DNA of 8,122 bases from Clostridiales bacterium (GTDB lineage: Bacteria; Bacillota; Clostridia; Christensenellales; UBA1242). The DNA is taken from NCBI GenBank assembly GCA_003453435.1, contig DMLH01000091.1:1-8122 (forward strand), given 5' to 3'. The position numbers and the translations under genes are program-made. The notes beneath the pieces were generated by a model that was not told the origin of the DNA, ran no database searches, and worked only from the letters and a program-made list of their open reading frames with translations. This document shows positions 1 to 6,255 of the stretch, piece after piece (position 1 is the stretch's first letter; the number at the start of each line of letters is the position of its first letter).

Positions 1-1656
1 ACTGTTTATGGCATAACATTTGTGGTGTTGGCACCTGAAAACAGTATTGTTGATAGGTTAAAAGACAGTATTAAAAACTTTGATTCGGTTTTAGATTACA
101 GACAAAAAACAGCACTTAGAACTGAGTTTGATAGAATTAGCCAAGTTAAAGAAAAAACTGGTTGCAAACTTGAAGGCATTTATGCAATAAACCCAATAAC
201 AAAGGCAAAAGTTCCAGTATATCTTGCTGACTTTGTGCTTAACAATTATGGCACAGGTGCTGTTATGGCTGTTCCTTGCCACGACCAAAGAGATTACGAG
301 TTTGCACAAGAATTTAATATTCCAATGATTCAAGTTATTGAGGGTGATTGTTCTAAAAGTGCTGTTGAAAAATATGACTATTTAGCATTAAATTCAAAAT
401 TAATGAATTCAGCAGAGTTTTCTGGCATGCCAGTTAAAGAGGCAAAGGAAAAAATAACTCAAATGGTAGAAAAACTTGGTTATGGAGAGCGAAAAGTAAA
501 CTACAAAATGCAGGATTGGTCATTTAACAGGCAAAGATATTGGGGAGAGCCGTTTCCAATTGTGTTCTGCCCAAAGTGTGGAGTCGTTGCACTTAATGAA
601 AAAGATTTGCCACTTGTACTCCCAGAAACAGATGATTATTTGCCAAATGCAAAGGGTGATAGTCCACTTTCAAAAATTGACAGTTTTGTTCACTGCAAAT
701 GCCCAAAATGTGGTGGCGATGCAAGAAGGGAAACAGACACAATGCCAAATTGGGCAGGTAGCAGTTGGTATTGGCTTAGATATATTGACCCACATAATGA
801 CAAAGCACTTGCGGACTATGAAAAACTTAAATATTGGGGCGAAGCAGATGTGTACTTGGGTGGAACAGAGCACATAACAAGACATGTTTTATATGCGTTT
901 TTCTGGCAGAATTTCTTGTATGAAATTGGTGCAGTACCATCTCCTAATCCATTTAAAAGAAAACTGGGTAGTGGACTTATTTTGGATAGCGAAGGCAAAA
1001 AAATGAGCAAAAGTTCAGTTAATGGCGTTTCACCATTAGAGGTTATTGAAAAATATGGTGCAGATGCCACAAGACTTCACGTGCATTTCCTGGCAGGTTA
1101 TGAAGATAATAGTATTTGGACATATAATGGCATTGATGGAATTGTAAACTTTTTGGACAGAGTTTGGAAATTGCAAGATATGATAAAAGGTGACGAGGTT
1201 TCAAAAGAACACGAAATTGAACTCAATGCACTTCTTAAAAAAGTTGAAGATGATTACGAAAATGTTAAACTTAACACAGCAATTTCTGCATTTATGATTT
1301 TTATCAAAAAAATTAGGGAAGACGGTTGGATAACAAAAGAGGAGTTTAAAGCCTTTTTGGTTGCACTCAATCCACTTGCACCTCACATTACCAGTGAACT
1401 TTATGAAATTATATTTAAAGGCGATATTTTAAGTGAGAGTTTTCCAGAGTATGATGCAAGCAAAACTGAGAAAGATGAAATTGAAATACCAGTTCAAGTT
1501 TGCGGAAAAGTTAAGGGCAGAGTTTTTGTTGCAAAAGGACTCTCTCAAACTGAAGTAATAGAAATTATTAAACAAACGGGAAAATTAAGCATTGATTTTG
1601 ATAATCTTAAAAAAGTTATTTATGTACCTAACAAAATAATAAACTTTATAGTTTAA
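1..1656 (+). CDS. leuS: Leucyl-tRNA synthetase, 5'-truncated by window edge
   Basis: Class I aminoacyl-tRNA synthetase that charges tRNA-Leu in the cytoplasm. The frame is open from base 1, so the gene starts upstream; the GTG at 22 is internal. 551 codons are present, and about 250 N-terminal residues, including the HIGH motif, are missing, which fits the usual 800-860 aa. The first codon (ACT) aligns with the editing-site Thr of the TRPDT motif (Thr252 in E. coli). Counting from the Val at 22-24 as residue 1: CP1 editing motif GTGAVMAVPCHDQRD at 77-91, with the conserved Asp at 91; two CxxC pairs at 183-186 and 227-230, a probable zinc site; KMSKS at 327-331, followed by VNG; a helical anticodon-binding domain at about 385-475; and the usual C-terminal domain with VQVCGKVKGR at 491-500. 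The leucine-specific insertion found before KMSKS in E. coli is absent, as in Bacillus. The gene ends just before a terminator. Confidence 0.97.
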   Translation, partial: TVYGITFVVLAPENSIVDRLKDSIKNFDSVLDYRQKTALRTEFDRISQVKEKTGCKLEGIYAINPITKAKVPVYLADFVLNNYGTGAVMAVPCHDQRDYEFAQEFNIPMIQVIEGDCSKSAVEKYDYLALNSKLMNSAEFSGMPVKEAKEKITQMVEKLGYGERKVNYKMQDWSFNRQRYWGEPFPIVFCPKCGVVALNEKDLPLVLPETDDYLPNAKGDSPLSKIDSFVHCKCPKCGGDARRETDTMPNWAGSSWYWLRYIDPHNDKALADYEKLKYWGEADVYLGGTEHITRHVLYAFFWQNFLYEIGAVPSPNPFKRKLGSGLILDSEGKKMSKSSVNGVSPLEVIEKYGADATRLHVHFLAGYEDNSIWTYNGIDGIVNFLDRVWKLQDMIKGDEVSKEHEIELNALLKKVEDDYENVKLNTAISAFMIFIKKIREDGWITKEEFKAFLVALNPLAPHITSELYEIIFKGDILSESFPEYDASKTEKDEIEIPVQVCGKVKGRVFVAKGLSQTEVIEIIKQTGKLSIDFDNLKKVIYVPNKIINFIV

Positions 1657-1662
1657 AAAAAT

Positions 1663-1703
1663 AAAACTTGCAAATTATGTAATTTTAAATGCAAGTTTTT
1701 TTT
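1663..1703. terminator. Intrinsic terminator after leuS, probably bidirectional
   Basis: A perfect 10-bp inverted repeat (AAAACTTGCA at 1663-1672 and TGCAAGTTTT at 1690-1699) with a 17-nt loop is followed by a run of eight T (1696-1703, overlapping the stem). It lies 6 nt after the leuS stop. The A-rich 5' flank (1654-1666) becomes a U-rich tract on the other strand, so the hairpin can also end transcription of the convergent gene whose stop is at 1753. Confidence 0.85.
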
Positions 1704-1752
1704 GTATTATTAAAAATTATTACGTAAAATGATTGCACTAAATAAAGTGATA

Positions 1753-2298
1753 TTAATCTTGAAAATCCACAGTTTTTGTATAACTTTCAATTGTTGGCGT
1801 ATTGTCAACTTCTTCTGTTGTTTCGGCTTCAATATTTTTTTTGCTTATAATTTTGGGTAAAAGTTCCGCAATTTGCATTAGCCTTGGGTTATTTGAATTT
1901 TTAAGTATTTGTTTAAATAAAATGTTTTCACTTGTTTTAAGCGTGCCGGCATTTTTATTTTTTGATAGCAACATTGGCAGTATGGAAAGCAATAAATTGT
2001 CATTTCCTAAATTTTCCTTTGGCAAATTTATGTTTTTGTTTTCTCCTAGCATATTTGTAAGCGAACTTAAAATATTAGCATTACTAGAAGTGCCAGTGTT
2101 TGATGTGTCGGCTTTATGTAATTCATCGAATTTATTTTTTGTATTCTCTTTATTACTAAAATTTTGAGTATCTACACTATATATGTTTTGATAGTTATTT
2201 TCCATCCTATCCAGAATTTCTTTAATTGTTGGCTTAGCACTATTTTGTTTTTTTAATTCAAAATTATTTGTTGCGTTCACTCCATTTATTTTAACCAT
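1753..2298 (-). CDS. Unrecognised Asn-rich 181-aa protein
   Basis: I do not recognise a family. The 181-aa protein is rich in Asn, Lys, Ser and Leu. Residues 1-75 look polar and largely disordered (NNFELKK, SNKENTKNK, SNTGTSSNAN). Residues 77-153 carry short Leu-rich helical stretches: LSSLTNMLG (78-85), LLLSILPMLLS (102-112) and LMQIAELLPKIISKK (140-154). The tail (155-181) is acidic. There is no signal peptide, and the short hydrophobic stretch at 102-112 is too short for a membrane span. The ATG at 2298 is supported by an AGAGG SD (2304-2308, 5-nt spacing), and the gene converges on the leuS terminator. It is transcribed away from the small gene at 2361, whose product has a similar composition and layout (polar N-terminus, helical C-terminal half). 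This strand is preferred over an overlapping plus-strand frame (1802-2167), which lacks these signals. Confidence 0.72.
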   Translation of the reverse strand: MVKINGVNATNNFELKKQNSAKPTIKEILDRMENNYQNIYSVDTQNFSNKENTKNKFDELHKADTSNTGTSSNANILSSLTNMLGENKNINLPKENLGNDNLLLSILPMLLSKNKNAGTLKTSENILFKQILKNSNNPRLMQIAELLPKIISKKNIEAETTEEVDNTPTIESYTKTVDFQD

Positions 2299-2360
2299 TA
2301 AAACCTCTGTATCAATATAATATATGACAGCATATAATAAATTAGTTAAAGGGTAGAAAT
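2299..2360. promoter_or_regulatory. Divergent intergenic region with outward -10-like boxes
   Basis: These 62 bp separate two divergent genes and must hold or overlap both promoters. On the plus strand TATAAT occurs at 2333-2338, inside CATATAATA (2331-2339). On the minus strand CATATATTA covers 2326-2318, containing TATTAT-like sequence. Neither has a convincing TTGACA-like -35 at 16-18 nt. The SD sites are AAAGGG (2348-2353) for the plus gene and AGAGG (2304-2308) for the minus gene. Predicted leaders would be only about 12-15 nt. Because the region is very AT-rich, these boxes could be chance matches. Confidence 0.45.
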
Positions 2361-2762
2361 ATGAATTTTAATGATTTTTGTGATGATACTAAGAATTTAG
2401 ACAAAGAAAGCCAAGTTAATAAATTTGATAAGTTTAATGAAAATTTGCATAAAAATGAGCAAAAAGCAGTAAAAAATAACAATTTGAAAGCTGATTTTAA
2501 TTATTTTTCAAATAATTCTACGAATAGCAGTAAAGAAAATTTTTCTAAATTTAACGAAGAAGATATAAAAGAAAAGATAAGTAAATATCAAAATATGAGC
2601 CAAAGTGAACTTATGAGTGAACTTTTAAAAGAAAGTGCAAAGCAAAAACAGAAGGGCAATTTGGACGATAAAAAATTAAATGAAATTAAGGAGTCGATGT
2701 CTAATTTTATGACGCCGGAGCAGGTATCAAAGCTTAATGAACTTATTAAGATGCTGAGGTGA
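2361..2762 (+). CDS. Unrecognised Asn/Lys-rich 133-aa protein upstream of subtilase
   Basis: No family is recognised. Residues 1-65 are extremely rich in Asn, Lys, Asp, Ser and Phe and probably disordered. Residues 66-133 look like three or four amphipathic helices: EEDIKEKISKYQNMS, SELMSELLKESAKQKQK (79-95), DDKKLNEIKESMSNF and a C-terminal segment TPEQVSKLNELIKMLR. It has no signal peptide, membrane segment or Cys cluster; its single Cys is at residue 8. The ATG at 2361 follows AAAGGG (2348-2353) with 7-nt spacing. The stop codon overlaps the SD of the protease gene, whose ATG begins 1 nt later, so the two are almost certainly one transcript and translationally coupled. By position it could be a partner, regulator or substrate of the protease, but nothing in its sequence proves that. 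Confidence 0.8.
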   Translation: MNFNDFCDDTKNLDKESQVNKFDKFNENLHKNEQKAVKNNNLKADFNYFSNNSTNSSKENFSKFNEEDIKEKISKYQNMSQSELMSELLKESAKQKQKGNLDDKKLNEIKESMSNFMTPEQVSKLNELIKMLR

Positions 2763-2763
2763 T
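2756..2763 (+). promoter_or_regulatory. SD site of the protease gene inside the end of the upstream gene
   Basis: GAGGTGAT lies 4 nt (from GAGG) before the ATG at 2764 and contains the TGA stop (2760-2762) of the upstream gene. Ribosomes ending the 133-aa gene therefore sit on the start site of the protease gene, an arrangement typical of translational coupling and matched expression. Confidence 0.8.
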
Positions 2764-3918
2764 ATGATAAATAAAATTGATAATAATTTGTATAATATTG
2801 TTAAATCTTTGGATAACCAAAATGATTCAGTTGAGTGTCTTGTTTATGCCAACAATTATTTATATGCAAAAAATTATTTGAACGGATTATATAAAGAGGT
2901 TTATGAGTATCCATTTATTTCGGCTTTTGGAATTAAAACAAATTTAAACAACATTACCAAAATTGCTGGCCTTAGGCAGGTTAAATATATTTCAAGTGTT
3001 GCAAAAGTTTTTACTCAAATGGATATTGCAAAAAAGGTACATAATTTTGATAATGATATTGCAAAACTGACAGGAAGAGGAGTAAATGTTGCCATTATTG
3101 ATACTGGGATTGCTGAACATTTAGACTTCTGCTCCTTTAAAAATAGAATCCTGCATTTTGAGGATTTTGTGAACCACAAAAAAGCACCTTATGATGATAA
3201 CGGCCATGGTACATTTGTGGCGGGTGTTTTAGCAGGTAATGGTTTTGTTAGTGGTAAAAAGTTCAGTGGAATTGCACCTGCAGTTAATATCATTATGTGC
3301 AAGGCATTAGATGAAAAGGGTGAAACGGGCTCACTTACAATTTTAAAAGCAATGCAATGGATTTATGAAAATAAACAAAAGTATAATATAAAAGTTGTAT
3401 GCATGAGTTTAGGCAGTCAGCCACTAGAAAGTGGCGACCCACTTATGCAAGGAGCGGAGGCATTGTGGAATGCTGGAATTGTTGTTGTGGCTGCTGCGGG
3501 TAATAGTGGGCCGGAATATAGAACAATTAAAAGTCCCGGTGCTAGTGCAAGAATTATAACTGTTGGCGCATTGGATGATGGAAGAAATAGAACCCAAAGT
3601 AGCAGTGCAAAATCTAATTATACTGTTGCAAAATTTTCAAGTCGTGGGCCCTCACATAACTTTTATAAACCAGATTGTCTGGCTAGCGGTGTTGATATTG
3701 TTTGTACATCTATTGGAGATGATATTTACACCAAAATGAGTGGCACAAGTGTGTCAACACCAATTGTTGCCGGCAGTTGTGCATTGCTACTTGAAAAAAA
3801 TCCAAACCTAACACCAATTCAAGTTAAAAGTAAAATTTTAAACTCTTGTGATTTAATTAATGGCGACAGAAATGCTGAAGGTTTTGGTGTTTTAAATTTG
3901 AAAAAATTATTAAGTTAA
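2764..3918 (+). CDS. S8 family (subtilisin-like) serine protease, no signal peptide
   Basis: Subtilase of 384 aa that hydrolyses peptide bonds using an Asp-His-Ser triad. The triad is complete: Asp113 in VAIIDTGI, His148 in DDNGHGTFVAG and Ser329 in MSGTSVSTPIVAG; the oxyanion Asn247 lies in AAAGNSGP. FSSRGP (291-296) is the usual motif before the Ser block. Residues about 22-85 resemble an inhibitor I9-type prodomain (EYPFISAFGIKTN, VKYISSV), which normally folds the enzyme and is then cut off. There is no N-terminal signal peptide and no membrane anchor, so the enzyme is probably intracellular, like B. subtilis AprX (about 440 aa). The catalytic domain runs to the end without extra C-terminal domains. 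It is the second gene of an operon with the 133-aa protein and is followed by a terminator. The family is certain; the substrate and physiological role are not. Confidence 0.95.
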   Translation: MINKIDNNLYNIVKSLDNQNDSVECLVYANNYLYAKNYLNGLYKEVYEYPFISAFGIKTNLNNITKIAGLRQVKYISSVAKVFTQMDIAKKVHNFDNDIAKLTGRGVNVAIIDTGIAEHLDFCSFKNRILHFEDFVNHKKAPYDDNGHGTFVAGVLAGNGFVSGKKFSGIAPAVNIIMCKALDEKGETGSLTILKAMQWIYENKQKYNIKVVCMSLGSQPLESGDPLMQGAEALWNAGIVVVAAAGNSGPEYRTIKSPGASARIITVGALDDGRNRTQSSSAKSNYTVAKFSSRGPSHNFYKPDCLASGVDIVCTSIGDDIYTKMSGTSVSTPIVAGSCALLLEKNPNLTPIQVKSKILNSCDLINGDRNAEGFGVLNLKKLLS

Positions 3919-3967
3919 AATTTATAATTTTAATAAATTAAGTAAAAAAAACTATAAAAATGCATAA

Positions 3968-4006
3968 AAAATCACTAAAAAATAGTGATTTTCTTTAATT
4001 TTTTTT
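3968..4006. terminator. Intrinsic terminator after protease gene, probably bidirectional
   Basis: A perfect 10-bp stem (3968-3977 with 3983-3992, core ATCACTA/TAGTGAT) has a 5-nt A loop and is followed by C, TTTAA and a run of eight T (3999-4006). It lies 49 nt past the protease stop. Upstream A-runs (3945-3952 and 3966-3970) give U-runs on the other strand, so it can also stop transcription from the convergent membrane-protein gene ending at 4029. Confidence 0.85.
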
Positions 4007-4028
4007 GAAATATTTATTAAAACTAAAA

Positions 4029-4832
4029 TTACAAATACTGATTATCGTTTGGTTTTTTATTGTATCTAACATTGTAATAAGAGTATAAAGCAAGTGTTCC
4101 TGTAATTGATGAGAAAATTAAGTAATAGATGTTATATCTTAAAACAAAACTTGCAAACAACATAAAAACTGAAACCAGTGCATAACTTTTAGTTCTGGAT
4201 TTATTAAGTGCAAATTCCAAAAATTGTTGAAATGTTTTTTTACTTTTAAATTCTGTTTCAATGTTTGGTATATCAAATTGAAGCGGTTTAAAAATATTTT
4301 CATAAGCTTCAATTTCTGTTAAAATTATAACTTTTTTGTTTGCAATCATTTTGGCAAAATCATAGCAAGACTCATTCGCGTTTTTGCATGTAATAATAAT
4401 TGTTTTTGGAGATGTATCCTTAACTTTTAAATAAGTTTCCAAAACATCCTTATCGGTTATTGTTTGGCTTGTGTAAATTGGTTTTAAAATTTTATCGTTA
4501 ACCAGTAAATAGTCACTTTTTATTTTTGTGTTATATTTCACGTTAAATTTTTCATAAAACGCTTTTAAAATTTCCTGTTTTGTTGAAAGTAAAAAATTTG
4601 ATGAAATGCTTTTAGCGTTTTTAATTTCTTGTTTGCTAAAACTTTTTTTCTCAGTTTTTTTGTTATTTAGGATATAAAATATTGATGATATAAAAAAAGT
4701 TATAATTGCGCTTATTAAAAGTGTTAGAAAAACATCATGTAAAAAATATCTTGTCCAAACAAAGCAAATAAAAAACAATAAGATTATACCAAATAAAAAA
4801 TCAAATATCTTACTAATTCTTAAAATTTTCAT
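4029..4832 (-). CDS. Unrecognised four-helix membrane protein with central cytosolic domain
   Basis: No family is recognised with confidence. The 267-aa protein has two N-terminal membrane segments (about 9-29 and 34-55), a soluble region (about 57-212) and two C-terminal membrane segments (about 217-231 and 233-252). Lys-rich flanks (58-71 and 210-215) suggest that the soluble domain is cytosolic. That domain alternates predicted strands and helices: SDYLLVNDKILKPIY (106-120), KTIIITCKNANESCYDFAKMI (143-163) and KKVIILTEIEAYENI (166-180). This order recalls small Rossmann-like or restriction-endonuclease-like alpha/beta folds, but I see no complete catalytic motif. The ATG at 4832 has no SD sequence; it is chosen because the next in-frame Met (161) would remove the first membrane pair. 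It is divergent from pdp and convergent with the protease gene, so it is probably monocistronic. Confidence 0.82.
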   Translation of the reverse strand: MKILRISKIFDFLFGIILLFFICFVWTRYFLHDVFLTLLISAIITFFISSIFYILNNKKTEKKSFSKQEIKNAKSISSNFLLSTKQEILKAFYEKFNVKYNTKIKSDYLLVNDKILKPIYTSQTITDKDVLETYLKVKDTSPKTIIITCKNANESCYDFAKMIANKKVIILTEIEAYENIFKPLQFDIPNIETEFKSKKTFQQFLEFALNKSRTKSYALVSVFMLFASFVLRYNIYYLIFSSITGTLALYSYYNVRYNKKPNDNQYL

Positions 4833-4897
4833 ACAATAATGTTTGACATAAAAACTTAATTTATGCTGGTAAAAATATATTTATTGCCAAGGTTTAA

Positions 4898-4926
4898 TTG
4901 ATTATAATTTAAAAAAGTTATATAAT
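4898..4926 (+). promoter_or_regulatory. Sigma-A-type promoter of pdp, predicted to give a leaderless mRNA
   Basis: TTGATT (4898-4903) and a consensus TATAAT (4921-4926) are separated by exactly 17 nt. The expected start site, about 7 nt after the -10 box, falls on A4933, the first base of the pdp ATG. No SD-like purine block lies between the -10 box and the ATG (only AAAAAT), which fits a leaderless transcript. Confidence 0.7.
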
Positions 4927-4932
4927 AAAAAT

Positions 4933-6222
4933 ATGGACATTGTAGAACTTATTAACAAAAAGAAATTTGGCAAAAGATTAACTAAAGATGAGTTAAGTTT
5001 TTTCGTAAGTGAAATATGTTCAAAAAATATAAGTGAAGCGCAAATTGGTAGCATGCTTATGGCAATGTTTTTAAAAGGCTTAGATTTTGATGAAACTTAT
5101 AATTTAACTATTGAAATGGCACGCAGTGGAAAAATTTTAAATTTAGATGACATTGGTCTTTGTTTTGACAAGCATAGCACAGGTGGTGTTAGTGATACAA
5201 CCACTCTTGTTGTTGTGCCAATACTTGCAAGCCTTGGCGTTAAAGTTGCAAAAATGAGTGGCAGAAGTTTGGGCTGGACTGGTGGAACTGCTGACAAAAT
5301 GGAAGTTTTTAAAGGTTATAAAACAGAAATATCTGCTGATGAATTTAAAAAATTAATAAAGCAAAATAGTGCAAGTATAATAACTCAAACTATGGATTTT
5401 GCGTTTGCTGATAGAATTTTATACGAATTAAGAAGTAAAACCGGAACTGTTGATAGTATGCCTCTTATTGCAAGCAGTATAATGAGTAAAAAAATTGCTT
5501 GTGGGGCAAAAGTTATTGTTTTGGATGTGAAATACGGAAATGGCGCATTTATGAAAACTTTAAAAGATGCAAAGAAACTTGCCAAAACCATGGTTGAAAT
5601 AGGCAAAAAGGCCGGGTTAAAAGTTTGTGCAATAATTAGTAATATGAGGCAACCTTTAACAAAATATATAGGCAATAACTTAGAAGTTTATTCAGCATTG
5701 CAGGTTTTAAACGGTGAGCAAAACAAACTTTATGATATATCTGTTGCAATTTGTGAAAAAGCATTAATGTTAATAGATAAAAATATAAGCAAAAATGACG
5801 CAAGAGTAAAAATTTTAAATGCGATAAAATCCGGTGAAGCAAAAACAAAATTAATAGATATTGTTTCATCGCAAGGTGGCGCAACGGAATGCATTATAAA
5901 TAATGATTTATTATTACCAAAAAATAATACGATTGAAATTTTTAGTTCAAGCAGTGGATACGTTTATGAAGTAGATACTGCAAAACTTGGTTATTTAGTT
6001 CATGACATGCAAAAGGTTTGTGGCAAAATTATTAGGCAGGATGATGTTGGGATAATTTTGAGCAAATCACTGGGAGATAAAGTTAAAAAAGGTGAACTAC
6101 TTCTTACTGCATATTATAATGAATTGGATGATTTGAAAAACATAGAATTGCAACTAAATTCAATTTATAAAATAGGAAGAAAACCTATTGCAAAAAAATT
6201 AATTGAGTGCGTAATAAATTAA
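4933..6222 (+). CDS. pdp: Pyrimidine-nucleoside / thymidine phosphorylase
   Basis: Cytosolic enzyme that splits uridine, thymidine or deoxyuridine with phosphate into the base and (deoxy)ribose-1-phosphate, for nucleoside salvage. At 429 aa it has full family length. The helical lobe (1-65, MDIVELINKKKFGKRLT) matches the usual N-terminus, so the ATG at 4933 is right although it lacks an SD. Phosphate-site residues are kept at offset 4 from E. coli DeoA: Lys80, Ser82, Thr91, Ser109 and Thr119. Pyrimidine-site residues are Arg167, Ser182 and Lys186 (SSIMSKK). The His of the usual GRGLGHTGGT loop is Trp115 here (SGRSLGWTGGT), and VGD is VSD (86-88). A C-terminal domain with VGIILSKSLGDKVKKGELL (372-390) completes the fold. 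It may be the first gene of a transcript continuing into tsaE. No other deoxynucleoside-catabolism gene (deoC, deoB, cdd) is in the window. Exact base preference cannot be read from the sequence. Confidence 0.94.
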   Translation: MDIVELINKKKFGKRLTKDELSFFVSEICSKNISEAQIGSMLMAMFLKGLDFDETYNLTIEMARSGKILNLDDIGLCFDKHSTGGVSDTTTLVVVPILASLGVKVAKMSGRSLGWTGGTADKMEVFKGYKTEISADEFKKLIKQNSASIITQTMDFAFADRILYELRSKTGTVDSMPLIASSIMSKKIACGAKVIVLDVKYGNGAFMKTLKDAKKLAKTMVEIGKKAGLKVCAIISNMRQPLTKYIGNNLEVYSALQVLNGEQNKLYDISVAICEKALMLIDKNISKNDARVKILNAIKSGEAKTKLIDIVSSQGGATECIINNDLLLPKNNTIEIFSSSSGYVYEVDTAKLGYLVHDMQKVCGKIIRQDDVGIILSKSLGDKVKKGELLLTAYYNELDDLKNIELQLNSIYKIGRKPIAKKLIECVIN

Positions 6223-6223
6223 C

Positions 6224-6255
6224 GAGGTAAAATGGAAAATGGAAGTAATTTGTGA
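6224..6255 (+). promoter_or_regulatory. tsaE start region with SD and a competing 7-codon ORF
   Basis: A GAGG SD (6224-6227) lies 11 nt before the tsaE ATG (6239), which is rather far. A nearer ATG (6232) is 4 nt from the SD but out of frame; it encodes MENGSNL and stops at 6253-6255, overlapping the first tsaE codons. The short frame could be a chance ATG or could lower or couple tsaE translation. Confidence 0.45.

Noticed and set aside
22..24. GTG as a leuS start codon
   Set aside because: The frame is open upstream to base 1 and the first residues (TVYGITF) match LeuRS editing-domain sequence, so the true start is outside the window.
91..1386. Several antisense or out-of-frame frames inside leuS (91-333, 560-877, 670-885, 816-1070, 1201-1386)
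   Set aside because: All lie within a clearly conserved leuS frame, lack SD sites and have no recognisable domains.
1802..2167. Plus-strand hydrophobic 121-aa frame
   Set aside because: It is antisense to the 181-aa minus gene, has no SD at its ATG, and its hydrophobicity is what the complement of Asn/Lys-rich codons produces. The minus frame has an SD and a downstream terminator.
4843..4848. Perfect TTGACA on the plus strand upstream of pdp
   Set aside because: At 17-nt spacing the -10 would be CTGGTA, a poor match; the TTGATT/TATAAT pair nearer the gene is better. A minor second promoter cannot be excluded.
5097..5884. Minus-strand frames inside pdp (5097-5297, 5385-5675, 5636-5884)
   Set aside because: Shadows of the conserved phosphorylase frame, with no start signals or known motifs.
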